A stretch of 64,000 bases of DNA from Amanita rubescens (GCA_015039365.1 WION01000064.1:124001-188000), one strand, 5' to 3'; positions 33,059 through 45,320 are shown, numbered from the stretch's first letter. The notes: generated from the letters alone by a model not told the origin. Translations and numbers: made by a program.

Positions 33059-34503
33059 TTAATGCGGTTGGTCTTGGAAGGTGTCCCCATTGTCGCTTAA
33101 CGTTTCCACCCTGACCCCTCTTGACGAACCGACGCTCCGAATATCCCTGCCCTCCTCGGCGAGTTCCCGCGTGATCAAATCTTCCTTTACTTCTGGCTCC
33201 GGTACGTCCTCCTCCACTGGTTCCGTAAAATCGGGTTTTCGCAGCATCTTCCTAAATGCATCCGCCATGATTGCCGCATCCGCACCGCTGAATGGGCCGG
33301 TGTCCGTTGCACTACCTGGGCGTGAAATGGTAGATGCACCATCGTGTACCACGCTAGGCGGAATTCCGGCTTGGTGACCAGTAGAACTGTGGGCCAGAGC
33401 TGATAGTGGAGCTGTCGGTACGACGGGTGACTGTTGCTGTACGTTTGCCATCATTGGTGAAGCGGAGCCGATCGAATTTCTGTTCGAGTCCATTCGCTGC
33501 CGTCTGCGTAGCCGACGAAGGATAAGGAAGAAGAGAAGGCATATGGCAGCAATGGCCAAGAAACCCAGTACGACGATGACGGCGATGGCCCAGTGTGGGA
33601 AACCAGAACCGGTACTGGCATTTTGCAGGTTACCAGTATGGGTAGACGAGGGTACTGTTAAACTGGCCGTTAGAGAAGATAGCGAAGCAAGAGAGGCCGA
33701 TGCACGTGAAACAGAGGCAGCAGATGCCGAGGACGCGGCCGCCGCAGATGATGATGACTCCATTGATGAGAGAATTGAGTCGGCATACGTTGTTTCTGGT
33801 CGGGAAATGTCAGGTGCGAAAAAATGTCACGGGGGGGACGTTCACTCACGGACAGCTGTAAAAATACTCTGGGGTATTTGACTGCCGTCTAGTGGCTCTG
33901 TATTCGGAGATATGATCCAATAGAAGGGGTATGAGATGTTGGAACCGTCCCACGACGCTCCATTGACTCCAAACCAGGCATCGTTCACCTGCGCCGTGAT
34001 AGCACCCGCTTGACCAAAGGTATTTGTGACGTTTGTTCTATTGAGCACTTGTTGCCCCGAATCCGCGCGAAAAAGATAAATGTCTACCAGTTTTGTATAT
34101 TGGTACTGAGGTAGACGAGAGTTCCCTGTGAAAAAGTTGAGAGAGAGGAGATCGCATATATGGACCCAAGGGACGTACAGACGAATGTTGCCCATTCATG
34201 CTGGGGGATGGTTGTTGTGTTTGTAGGAAAGCAGGAGATGATATTGTTCCCTGAGAGAAATTGGCACTGATTTTCTGCTTCGGCTATAGAAGGATTAGTG
34301 TTAAGGGAATGAAAAGAAGAGGGAAAACACGAACCGATTTGTGACTGATCTGCCAAGACTTGGCGGGCATGCTTGGAGGTAGTAGCACTTGGAGCGACTA
34401 GGTGAGCAGAAGAAAGTCTGCGCTTTAACCTTGACTGTCGAGTGGGAGGAATAGGAAAAGGTGTTTGACGAGGAAGATGATTACTTGATTGGCGAAGAGA
34501 CAT
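33059..34503 (-). CDS. Ser-rich single-pass membrane protein, unknown function
   Basis: The ATG at 34503 opens a basic Ser/Pro leader (MSLRQSSNHLPRQTPF...). Short introns join QSQI to AEAENQCQFLSG, then ATFV|WNSRLPQYQYTKLVDIYL, then QIPQSIFTAV to TTYADSILSSMESSSS. The ectodomain carries N-glycosylation sites and a domain ending SYPFYWIISPNTEPLDGS. A Ser/Ala-rich stalk (about 33765-33650) follows, then one transmembrane helix (HWAIAVIVVLGFLAIAAICL) with RRLRRRQR stop-transfer. The cytoplasmic tail ends with AFRKMLRKPDFTEPVEED and DTFQDQPH. I believe this layout is common in basidiomycetes, but I know no function; a wall-integrity sensor is only a guess from the stalk-and-helix design. It is divergent from the F-box/LRR-like gene. 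Confidence 0.72.
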
Positions 34504-34935
34504 TAGAATAATCTAGAGATAAATGGCATCACCAGCGGGGGGAAGAGCGGGGCTGAGGGAACGCTGGGAGCGACGGCGAGCAAGCAGAGAAGGAGCGTGG
34601 CGACCAACTTACAGCCCAACAGCGACTTTTCTCACACTTGATTGGACCCCAGTCACTCCCGGCGTTAGGCCGACCATCATGATTCATGATCCCTTGTAAC
34701 GTGTATTACGCTTATTTAACGCTCCTGTACGCGACATTTCTCGCGTTCAACTGAGAGATTCGTGTTAAGGAATTATAACCAACTTAACGCGCTGCGGTGC
34801 GTTACTCTCGCTCGCACTCGGCAGGCACGGGGATGATGCCAAACAACGTCAAATATTCTACCGACAATTTCGACGCCGTAGAACGCCGGCCATCGTTCTC
34901 GACAGTGACGAGCAACCTTTCAAGCAACGACAACC
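34504..34935. promoter_or_regulatory. Divergent intergenic region
   Basis: The 432 bp between start codons contains an inverted CCAAT (gattgg, about 34640) but, unlike the four shorter divergent promoters in this window, no CACGTG. Confidence 0.4.
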
Positions 34936-36090
34936 ATGTCGCTACCACCGGAAGTCTGTGGGCTCATATGCCAACAGCCTTCGCTCAATAGAAGAGACCT
35001 GCGTAACCTTTGCAGCGTCTCGGGCTCATTCCGGGCGGAGGCCGAGCGTTTGCTCTACGCTCACGTTTGTCTCCGCACTCTCCGCCATATTCGTTCATGG
35101 TGCGTATCGCTTGCGACTCGGCCTCATCTAGCCACCCGCGTTATATTCCTTTCCATGTCAATGCCCCCTTCAGTCGACCTCGCAGCAGCAGATTATTCTC
35201 TCCTTCTCTACGCTCTTGGCGCTTGTGCCAACCTCAAAGATCTCCAATTCCTTAGTGACGGTCTCTCGCCAGAGGGAGACGCAAGCCAGACCGTTTTCCT
35301 CGAGGGCCAACCCTGGCATCTCTTGAAATTCACAAATTCATACTTTAATCCTGCCATGCTACGTTTTTTCTTTGAATCACAACCAGACATGCAAACCCTC
35401 GTCATTCGTGCCAGGGAGCACGAATCCCCTAAACCAGTCTATTTGCCTCGCAATCTACAGACATTGGATGCCTCTGCTGCGGTTCTTAGGTCCGTCGCAA
35501 ATGCCTCTGGGCTTAGGGTCAGGCGATTACAGTACCATATGGCCCATACTCGCGGCATGGATGAGCTTCCCACTTTTGTGGCGCTCGCAAGGTTGAGCCA
35601 CTCTCTCACCACCCTGAGTATCGTGCGTCATGGCATCGATGAAGGCATGGACGTAGCCGTTGTCGCAGCTTGCATAGCTGCCCAGCTGCCCCAATTGCGC
35701 TATTTTAGGCTCATGGATAACACTATCAGGGTACGTCAACCGAGCCTTTCTCGATAAACTACCTCTCATTCACTCTCTTTCTCAAAGTCGCAAGACTCGC
35801 TCGTCCCTTTGCTCCCCTTCTCCATCAATTTCGAACGCATTGAAACTTTCATCATCAAGCCCGCGACAAGGCTGCACGAGGACGACGACGTTCTTCGCTG
35901 CATCTACCGCGAGCTTGATACGGAACACGGGCGATCTAACGCGGCTGTGCGAATCATGCACAACCTCCCCACCCTCAGCTATCTCTCATTCATCCTCGAT
36001 CAGGATTACGGTTTCGAAAAAATCGATGGCGATGTAATCATCAGTCTCGGCGTTATCGCCTTGGATTCCAATAATTGGATGGAGGCGTGA
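34936..36090 (+). CDS. F-box/leucine-rich-repeat-like protein
   Basis: Two exons (34936-35730 and 35788-36090) make 365 residues. The N-terminus (MSLPPEVCGLICQQPSLNRR, DLRNLCSVSGSFRAEAERLL) has the length and pattern of a fungal F-box: LPPEV..LI, DL..LC.VS..F...A...LY. It continues with irregular leucine-rich segments (LLLYALGACANLKDLQFLSD, NLQTLDASAAVLRSV, LSHSLTTLSIV) ending IISLGVIALDSNNWMEA. Such proteins usually act as substrate receptors of SCF ubiquitin ligases. It is not closely related in sequence to the membrane-anchored F-box-like pair at 26-28 kb. Confidence 0.75.
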
Positions 36091-36214
36091 AAGGTTAAAG
36101 CCTTTTTTCTTTTCGACTTATCCCATGGATATCATTTTTTGGGTTTCATACGCGATATGCAGCTCTCGTATTATGCTACTTATATGCCCAGTACGCCGCG
36201 CGTTAGTGATTAAT

Positions 36215-39200
36215 TTATGGCTTCCGTCTTTTGCTCCTCGCCCTTCCTTCCTCGACTTCCGCCTCCCTCTTGCTTTTCTGCCCGATGATCCGCATCACTT
36301 CTTTCTTCTTCTCCTTCTCCTTCTCCCCCTTCTTTTGCTCCTCCCTCTCCATCTTTTTCGCCCTTTCCACCTTTTTCTCTGCCTTTTTCTCCTTCCTCCG
36401 AACAACCTTCTCCTTCCTCAACGCCTTCATTTGTTGTAGCAGCGCTATTGCCTTCTTCTCTTCAGGTTCCATCACGACGGCTCGTTTCTGAAGATACGTC
36501 TTCTTTGCTTGTGGCACCATAAGTTTTGGTTTTGACGCATAAGGCAATGCAGCCTGTAATTTCTTGGGTACTACAAGCGGATTGAAATTTCGCGCTGGTC
36601 GCTCAATTTTCTTGTATACCGAGTTGGTGTTGACGGGAGGCTTTAGCCCTTCCGCGCGTCGAACTTCACCTGTAAGGCGCATCCCCGTCCAGTGTCCTTT
36701 GTCCGAAAGGAGGAGCGACGTCACGGGATTGTAAAATTTTCTCGGGGTTATCGAGTACCAAGCCCGGAGGAATATGATGTCTTTTTTTGTTTGTCTCACG
36801 TCAATCACTAGCTCTGATCTCGGTTTGGAATACGCACCGCTCATAAGAACCTTATCCTCGAACGTCGCCCTGAACGCTCCGTCCGGCTTCGACATCCCCT
36901 TCTTCACTTGACCCCGGATCCCAGACACCGTTCTGATACTCGCCCCCTCGAATTTGGCAACCTCCAACGCACTTGAAAACATATCCTTCACAAACGCCGT
37001 ATTCTTGAAGATCTTGTACGGCACTCCTGTCAATTTAAGCTTCTTGACTATTTTCACCGACCGATCAATGTCCAAAACGACGCCTGTCGCGCTTATTCGG
37101 AAACCGGGCGCTTCGCCCTTGAGCGAATTGAACGCACAAAACCCGGTATTCGGAACGGCCGCGGGGCCATAGAAAGTGGCAAAACAATGCATATGCTCAG
37201 GCGTGTACTTGAGCATCCTCATGCGAATCGAATGATCGTCTAGAGAATAAATAGGAATCGTCTGGAATCTTCTCCACCCAAGCGAAAAGATGAGCGGATC
37301 ATTCGTCTTTAGCGTTTTCGCGAACCACCGATGTCTCTTGATGCGGACCTGGACGTACCCCATCCTCTCTTCCGCAGGTAACAGGCCACCCACTATTACG
37401 GGGTACCGTGCATCAAAGTGGTTAATAAACTCGCACGGTACGTTCGTCACCTCGATGCGTACGTACTGACCGGGTCGATATCCTTCCACAAGGGCACGCG
37501 CGGCTTTGTCAGTGATAGACTCGAATTCCGCGCGGTTAAGGGAAAGTTGAAGGGCGATCTCCTCTTTCTTTTCCGTATAAAAATCGGTGTCGGGACCGCC
37601 CGATTCGGGATCGTCGTATTGTTCGTCGAATTTGCGCTTTAGAGCCTCCTTTTTGGCGGCTAGAGCGGCGGCGCGGGTCTCTTCGAGGTTAGTGGCGTTT
37701 GGCTTTACTACTTGATTATCCCCACCGTCGACAGACCGTGAGTCTTCTTCGACGTCGGCGTCGTCGTCTCCGTGCTCGACGGAAGGCATGTTGTCGTCGT
37801 TCCCGGGCGTTGTATCACCACCTGTAATAAATAGATGCCGAATAGACTCTAACATTTCTTCGTCTTCCCATTGGCTCAGTTGATCTTTGGTGAATGGCTC
37901 CTTGCTCATATCCAACTCTTCATCGTCTGAACGAGACTTGGCTTTGTTTAAGGTAAAGAAATCTTCATCTTCGTCTGTTCGCTCTTCTTCCTCGGGCGAG
38001 GTCTGTTCCGTGGAATCGTTTTTGAGAATCTCCTCCGGCGTCAGATCCGAGTTATAAATGAGCTTTATCCAGTCTTTTCGTTTTCCGCGTCGGGAAGAGA
38101 GAGAAGCTTGGGCTTTTGCAGCCAAATTGGATTTCCAACGCGGCGCATCATCGTCATCCATATCGGCCTCGTCTTCTAGATCACTCGGAATGTCGACATT
38201 TTCGTCTTCTCCGTCAAAATGGAAACGCTTGTTTTGATCGGGGTCGTCATCTTCATCATCAACGTCACCAAGGTCCGAGTCAGACTCTGCATACTCGATG
38301 GCATCTTGATGTTTTGATGAAGCGGAAGGTAATGAGCGCGTCGGTATTCGTCGTGAAGTACGACCCGTATTTTGGAGATTGGAAGAGGACGGTTCATCTC
38401 GATCCTCCTCTTCTTCATCCTCATCCTCTTCTGACGAATCAACACCAGAATCGTCTTCGTCCGCATCGGAACCGCTCGCTTCCGAACTCATGTCATCAGC
38501 TTCCACACTATATTCGTCGTCTTCAAGTGCCTGGGAAGATCCGAGCGCCAGGTGCTTAGAGGAGGAACCAAATAGACGGATTTGGCTCTTGGCAACGGCA
38601 TCCTCAAGAGTGGCGTCGACGTCTTGCAGGTCCATGACCATCTGTTCGCCCTCGCCTTGTGGAACTGCGGAGCAGACTATCAGCATGCCAATGAACACGA
38701 TGAAATACATGTGCAACGCACCTTCGGCGTTCCCTCTCGTGAAACTGCCAGGAACATTAATCCACACTGCGTCCTTGTCATACATTACACCTCCAACGTC
38801 GCTCATGGGTGCATGAATTAACAATTTTTGCTTCTCGCTAAGCTTGCGACGTTTTTCACTTTCGGCGTCCGGGAGGGGGCAAGGGTCTCCCAGAATCTCA
38901 ACGGAATTTACGTCCACATCACCGACACCCGGTATATGGATTTTCGCGCCTGAACGGAGATTGGTACCCCGGAGATAACCATATAGTGTCACCGTCCGGT
39001 CGCATTTTCCTTCAGATAGGCGAATCTCTTCACGTGGAGTGAGATCCTCCACTCGGTCGGCGAGAAGGTAAGGGTGGGTGTTGCGGAAGATCAGCGGTCG
39101 GAATTTCATGACGGAAATGAAGCGCGAGAGGTTGAGGATCTCGGTGTCCGGATATCGGCCATTGAGAACGCCGGAGAGGTAGAAAAGCTTCGCTCCTTGG

Positions 39201-39910
39201 TAGATTTCTGCCCAAAATCGCTTTTTGAGAGCTTTTTTGGTCGCTCGTACGACGGAAGCTTTTTTGATAAGGTCCAGGTGGGTAAGGACGCCAATGACTT
39301 TGGGAAACCCGTGAGCTTGGAGGATGTTGAGGAATTCGAACGTTTCCTGTGATATTTTAGCGTTTTTAATGTGAAAGTAACAACTCCCGTACCATCTCAA
39401 AACCGAAAGAGCCATCAATCATGAGCAGGACGAGGTCAGCAATTTTGCCAACGTCAATCATGCTGTTGATATCGTTATTGCATTCAATGAATGTAATACG
39501 ACGTTTCTTGCCGCTGACAACGGTTATAGGTCCTTTTGCGTCGGTCAGAGTTTGCTTGGTATATCGACGGACGAGACTCTTCAATAGGGTGGTTTTGCCG
39601 ACACCTGGAGGACCGACGATGGCCACGATGACGGGTGGAGGCTCATCTTGGGGTGTCCGATCCACCAAAGGGACATGAAGCCTTGTTTGGTCGAGCTCTG
39701 CCTTGCGGCGTCCTTGCTGCTCAGCCCGACGGCCCGATTTTGGTGCAAATGCCTTTGTCGAGATATGTCAGGGTTGGTTAGATGTGTCACAAAGCCACTC
39801 ACCTTAACATTTTTGCCTTTCTGCTTTTCTTTTCCCTTTCCTTTCTTCTTTCTCTGCTTTTGCGCCGGACTGAGACTGGCCTATGAGGCTTTGTGCGTTT
39901 GGCCGTCCAT
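36215..39910 (-). CDS. BMS1: Ribosome biogenesis GTPase BMS1
   Basis: Exons 39752-39393, 39346-38722 and 38664-36215 give 1145 residues of a clear BMS1. They contain [35 protein letters not shown], the P-loop [67 protein letters not shown], a long acidic middle, and the Tsr1/Bms1 C-terminal domain ([20 protein letters not shown]) with a Lys/Glu-rich end. It works with Rcl1 and U3 snoRNP in early 40S maturation in the nucleolus. A 57-nt intron (38721-38665) is free of stops and could pass as coding. The expected first exon (39910-39803, MDGQTHKAS) has an in-frame TAG at 39883-39881, before the [14 protein letters not shown] that joins to AFAPKSG; see findings. Confidence 0.9.
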
Positions 39911-40022
39911 GAGCGCCGTCAAAATCTAAGACCGAAATTAAGGTTAAGGGCAGACGCGGTCACGTGAGGCGACGCGAGTTGTGCGTTGATTTTTCTACGT
40001 AAAAAGTCTTGTGCCACATCAA
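39911..40022. promoter_or_regulatory. Divergent promoter BMS1 / Ppc89-like
   Basis: Only 112 bp separate the start codons. TCACGTGA lies at 39960-39967, followed by GCGACGCGAG. Confidence 0.5.
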
Positions 40023-43000
40023 ATGGACGACTTCACCATCCACGAGGACGAACTTGAACAAGACCGCATTCTCCTTGAGCGAAACCTTCAAATGCAACAC
40101 ACAGATAACTCGTTTCGTCTCTCATCAGCGGATGGTGAAGACGAAGACAATGAGCTCGAGTACGCTAGGCGTAACTCTGCTCCTTCTCCAGCATTTGCGA
40201 CGAACTTCCGGGAAACAGACATGTACGCTGACGAAGGCACACATAGTCAGCTTCACGTGTGGTCATATCGCACAGGCGAGGACGAGCAGGGTGTTCATCC
40301 ATATGGCGGCGAAAGTGTCTCAACAACAAATCATCACGCCAGTGGCGTCACGCTAACTGCGGGTCTGGCAGGGAATCGTAGCAGAAGAGGCACAGACGCC
40401 AGTTTTAGCGGTGCAGAATATGATCCGGAGCGCCCAATAGATGCCATGATCGCTGGCGTTGAAAAATTGAGTATGCTCGAGACTACTCCTTCCAAGTCCA
40501 AATTCTCTGTAAGCTTCCTCCATTCTTTACCTGGTCTTCTATTTTGATACCTTTAGAACAAGAATTTAACATTTGACCCGCTCGTTGTCGACAATACTGC
40601 TGAATTGGACCTTGTTCTCCAATCAGGTCACCAGGCGCCACCATCTCTTCGATCACGCGATAAATCAACTTCTCAACACTCTCGTTCTGTTCGACTACGT
40701 TCTCCACCCCGCTCTTTGTCCGCCACTTCTTCGGACGAAGAAAACAATCATGCCAACTTTAATGGCGGTCGACCGAAACTTACAGACGCGCTTCGTCGCG
40801 TTTCTTTTTCACCAAAGCGACCCCGAAGCCCACACGCCGCACCTGCTCTACCTCGCGCCTCCTCTTCTCGGGTGCCAATGGGGAATAGCCCTGTACATAA
40901 GCGCCAACCTTCTTCCCCTCTAGCTCGTGTCACCACAAATCTCAATAGTCCAGACATAACACAAGAATTCCAGCGCCTCGACCGGTCCGCCAAGCTGCCT
41001 CATCATCCAAACCTTCTTACCCAACTACATCCTCGACCCGACACACTATCCAACGACAACAAGCGATACCCTCTTCTAGCGCACTTACAAAACCCGTTCG
41101 TGATAAGCTTGGCGAAACAAAACGAGAAGGTAGCAGCAAAGGCCGCCAGCAATCGAAAAGGGATGAAGACTGAAGCTGCTAATCAATACAAAGGTCTTAA
41201 CCGGATATCGTCAGCCCTCCCAGCTTCCCGCCATGCCCCAAACCATAGGCAAGCCACAGCCCTTGCGCAAGTCGTCTATGAGGATGCCTGCCGGAACACC
41301 GCGCTTCGCAAAGGTACATCTACCAGACGTCACGGGTTTGACAAGTGCCGTCGAATCACCTGCCAAGATGGGACTTGCAGACTGGTGACTACAAGGGGGT
41401 TGACCTGGTTTGCATCCAGACGATACGACTGCCAGGGAAGTCGAAGGTAAGCATGCGTGGTGACCTATCTTTCCGCTCTTAATGCTTGTACTAGCCCGCC
41501 TCATAAAAACCCTCAACGCTGTACAATTCCGCTTGGAACATCTTGAGGAGGAAAATGGCGTCTCGCGTCGGCGCGTACGTGAGCTGGAATACGAGCTGGA
41601 GGAGTGCAAGCGAGAAGTTATCCGAGAGCGAACGCGGTGGCAGGAAGAAACTGCTGAGCTGTCTGGTGTTATACAAGCTGCGACCCTTGCACGCGCTCTT
41701 GGAAAGAAGTCTTCGAAAGGAAAAGGAAAAGCGAAAGAGAATGTAAGTGAATGCATTACTCTAGATATCCTCACCGTTGATTTCAATGACGATGCCAGAC
41801 GGCCGCAGCAAATCTCAGTGCAGCGGAAGAAAGATATCGGGGAGCTGTTGAAGAGAAGAAAGGTATGTATTACTCATTCTGTAACTGGAATGTTGGCTCA
41901 TGTCTGCAATAGCTCTTGAAGATCTAATCACGTCGCTTCGCTCGCATTTGACGCGTCTCACGTCAGAACTATCTGAGCATCAGGCTATGCTGTTGGAATT
42001 GCGCGAATTGCGAGAGAAGGACGCTATCGTATTGCGTAACAAGCTGGCCGAGGTAGACAACCTCAGAAATGAAGTCGAGCGACTTGCTGGAGAAGTAGAG
42101 GTGCCTACGGGGTGTCGTCGAGGAAGGCCTACGTGAGCGACGGAGGTTAGGGAGGGACGTCAGCGTTGATGCTTCGGGCGTCCAAGAAGACCATATCAAC
42201 GGCTCGGTCAACGACGTGGCTGCTCACAACATTAGAGAAGAGAGCGACGCTGGCAGTGATATGGACGATGGCCGCACCAACACTGCCACGAACGACGAGG
42301 ATCCATGGTCAATCGATGGGTCTTCAAGGATGAACACGACTGCCAATCCAAACAACGTCAGCATGGGTAACGACAGTGACGCACCAGCTGGAATTTCTCG
42401 TCCTGACCGTACTATTCGAACAGACCGTGCGTCGCTTGGTTCAAGTGTGTCTGCTCTTGGCTTATCAATTGCCTCAGATGGCCCCGGCCCTACCGCACGC
42501 GCAAATATGAGTATTGGTATAGAAGAAGGCAACTCATTTGTCGGCGAGGAAGAAAGAAGTCGGATAGAGGCCGAGATTGAAGAGCGCAGATCTCTGCGTA
42601 GTTCTTTCGATGCATCTCAGTTGTCGCTCTCCCCCCGTCCAAAGTTAGGATCTCCTTCTTTCCGACCGAGAAGACAAGGTATCGTCGAGGACACCGACAG
42701 CGGTGGTGAAAGAGACGCGGGAGACTTGAGACGCGAGATGAGGGCACGGCCGCGACCAGCAACTCCTGTATCACAGTCACAACTCCCTCCACGGGCACCA
42801 GCCCCTACGCCATACCATGCTGTTGGTGGTCTAGATGCGGGAAGGGCAAAAAAGACGTCGACCGAACCCCATCATTACGACGGAAGAAAGAACGGGAAGA
42901 TACCAGAAACACCGTTCCCCCAGATTCGAGGGGAGTATCTCGAGAAACTTTTCTTCTCTGCGCCCGAGCACGATGCTCGTACTTGTACAGCTTGTAATCG

Positions 43001-43777
43001 GCGTAGAATGCCATCGAACGCTCATACCTTAAAGGGAGAAGTATATGATAGGGTGACTGGGCGGTGTACTGATGAGGATCTCGAGGAGCGAAATGACGAT
43101 AGTATTGGCCAGTTGTTACCATCGCGATATGATCGATTCCTCAAGTCTCGTAAGGGGAAACAGAGGGAGACGGGGCTGCAAGGAGAGGGGACTTGGTTCT
43201 GGCGAGAGAAAGGATGAGCTCGAGGGCACCGATGAAGGCTTTGCTGATGGGTCGTCGGATGGCCCTGGCCCCGTTCCCCACCCCGGACGCAAAGACAAAG
43301 GGAAACAGCGCGCAGTTGGGTTTGAAGAAGTCAAGGGAAAGGGCAAAGACGGCTGGAGAGTCGGGTTTGCCTCCTCAGACGGTGGTGACGCGCGTGATCG
43401 GAGAGTTGGAAGATGATTTTACGCACTACAAAAGGTTCGTCGTTCGTCTAGCCTCTCAGATTGGCGGCTGATTCACGATCATGATAGTATCTATTGTGAA
43501 CTTGCGGATAGATACAAGGAGATGGATGCCGCGTCTGAGGTGCGGCGGAGAAATATATTGGCGCAGCATTTGAAGGAGGTTGTTGATATCTTGGAGCAAA
43601 AGGTGAGGTCGCCGTAAGACTCCAGGATGCCTATTAACAAGACATGACGTTCAGGGTGATCAAATTGCGTCTCTCTATGATTTATTGTCGTTTAGGGATA
43701 AGCCGGTAACAGAATCGATAGTCCCTAGCAAGGCTGGGGCTGGGGCTAGGAATTTGTTGTGGTCTCGTAGACCATAG
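40023..43777 (+). CDS. Spindle-pole-body protein, Ppc89 / Cep57 type
   Basis: The ATG at 40023 gives MDDFTIHEDELEQDRILLER. The N-terminal part is Ser/Pro-rich, with KFS|NKNLTFDPLV joined over 40509-40556. The middle has VHLPDVTGLTSAVESPAKMG, then a coiled coil (EARLIKTLNAVQFRLEHLEE, RVRELEYELEECKREVIRER; TAAANLSAAEERYRGAVEEK, RSHLTRLTSELSEHQAMLLE). A Cys-containing FFSAPEHDARTCTACNRR block follows. The C-terminal part is a Cep57-type microtubule-binding coiled coil (RVIGELEDDFTHYKSIYCEL, EVVDILEQKGDQIASLYDLL). Ppc89 anchors the spindle pole body in fission yeast. Frame continuity fails at about 42101 (one extra C between GEVEV and RGVVEEGL) and somewhere in 43200-43370, where I could not place an intron. 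Exon limits near 41000-41200 are uncertain. It lies directly upstream of Aurora kinase. Confidence 0.8.
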
Positions 43778-43879
43778 GCATCTGGACATTTGTATATAAT
43801 ATCTTGTTGTACTAGGCACTACATATTACTCGAATGAACCGTGAACAAATCTCTACAAACAAACGCGACACGGTTGAAC

Positions 43880-45320
43880 ATGGCGACACGTGCAGCTAGA
43901 CCAGACGACATGGCCTCGATCGGTACAGTAACACGACAAATAGCAGCTCTTGAGATATCATCCAAGGCCCCAGCTGCTACTAACAACTCCAATGCCAGTA
44001 ACGGAACAACTCGTTCTATGAGCCACATCAAACAACCCAGCCAGTCCAACTTCGCCAAACTCCTCACGAAATATGCTGCTCCGAATCCATATACATCGAG
44101 CAAACCTGCGAACCCTTCATCCTTGCGAAATCCCGTCAACACCGCTGCATCTTCAACTCAATCTCGGGCGATTCAACCATCTCAATCCCAGCCCATCATA
44201 AGTTCAACACATCCTGGACTTGATATCGGCAATTACGATGGAGGTTTGGAGCTCGAGAATGAGAAAAGGGGGGAGAAAGTATATGGAGAGGCAGCTCATG
44301 ATCTAGCTTTGGATTCGAGCGTTGCTCAGTAAGTCGTGGTTCCCCAACCAGCTCGGCGCTTCACCTGACAGTCTGTTGTGCAGCAAATCGCCTACTCGAG
44401 AATGGAGTCTACATGTCTTTGACATGGGCCGGCCCCTAGGCAAGGGTAAATTCGGGCGCGTTTACATGGTTCGGACAAAATGCGAGCCGAAATACATCCT
44501 GGCGCTCAAAACCCTCTACAAATCGGAAATCGTCCAAGCCAAGGTTGAAAAACAGATCCGTCGAGAGATCGAGATACAGCAGAACCTTCGACACCCAAAC
44601 GTGTTGAGGTTATATGGTTATTTCCACGACGAGAAACGGATATTCCTTATGCTCGAGTTTGCGGGCAAGGGAGAGCTGTACAAGCAGCTAAGCAAGCATG
44701 GGTGCTTCTCTGAGAAGAGAAGTGCGAGGTACATTAATCAGATGGCAGACGCGTTGATTTATCTCCATAACAAGCATGTGATACACCGGGATATCAAACC
44801 GGAGAATCTGCTGTTGGGGATTAATGGCGAGCTCAAGATTGGCGATTTCGGATGGAGTGTCCATGCGCCTGGGAACAGACGAAAGACGTTGTGCGGGACA
44901 TTGGACTATCTTCCACCGGAAATGGTTGAAGGGAAGGAACACAACGAAAAAGTCGATTATTGGGCGCTGGGCGTTCTGACATACGAATTCCTGATCGGAA
45001 ATCCGCCCTTTGAAGATCGAAGTAGCGTGAATAGTGCGTACCTTCATTTCAAGTTTGAATACCGCGTAATTGACTATGATCATAGATACATACCGGCGTA
45101 TTGCCAAAGTTGATCTTCGATTCCCTGCAGGTATGTCCGCTGATGCTAGGGACCTGGTGTCCAAAGTGAGTACCGCCATCCGATTCTCGTACAAATCCGT
45201 TGAAAACGAGTACGCCAGCTTTTGCAGCATGACCCTGCCAAACGGCTACCGCTTACCGATGTGCTCAGGCACCCTTGGATTGTGAAATACCGTCCAAAGG
45301 GTAGAGAGGTCAGTGTATGA
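43880..45320 (+). CDS. ARK1: Aurora protein kinase (Ipl1/Ark1)
   Basis: Four exons (43880-44328, 44384-45033, 45086-45165, 45219-45320) total 1281 nt and 426 residues. A Ser/Asn-rich N-terminus precedes a full kinase domain: P-loop [15 protein letters not shown], catalytic lysine in [41 protein letters not shown] (the DFGWS and RKTxCGT activation loop is diagnostic of Auroras), [20 protein letters not shown], and [20 protein letters not shown] near the end. It is the catalytic subunit of the chromosomal passenger complex, correcting kinetochore attachment in mitosis. The start is the first in-frame ATG; upstream frames lack one. Confidence 0.96.

Noticed and set aside
38665..38721. Coding reading of a 57-nt stretch within BMS1
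   Set aside because: It is bounded by GTGCGT and CCGCAG, is free of stops only by chance, and removing it restores [12 protein letters not shown] without the odd hydrophobic insert.
38116..38816. Long plus-strand frames rich in Ser or His
   Set aside because: They are antisense to the acidic Asp/Glu-rich middle of BMS1; the composition is a by-product of GAY/GAR codons.
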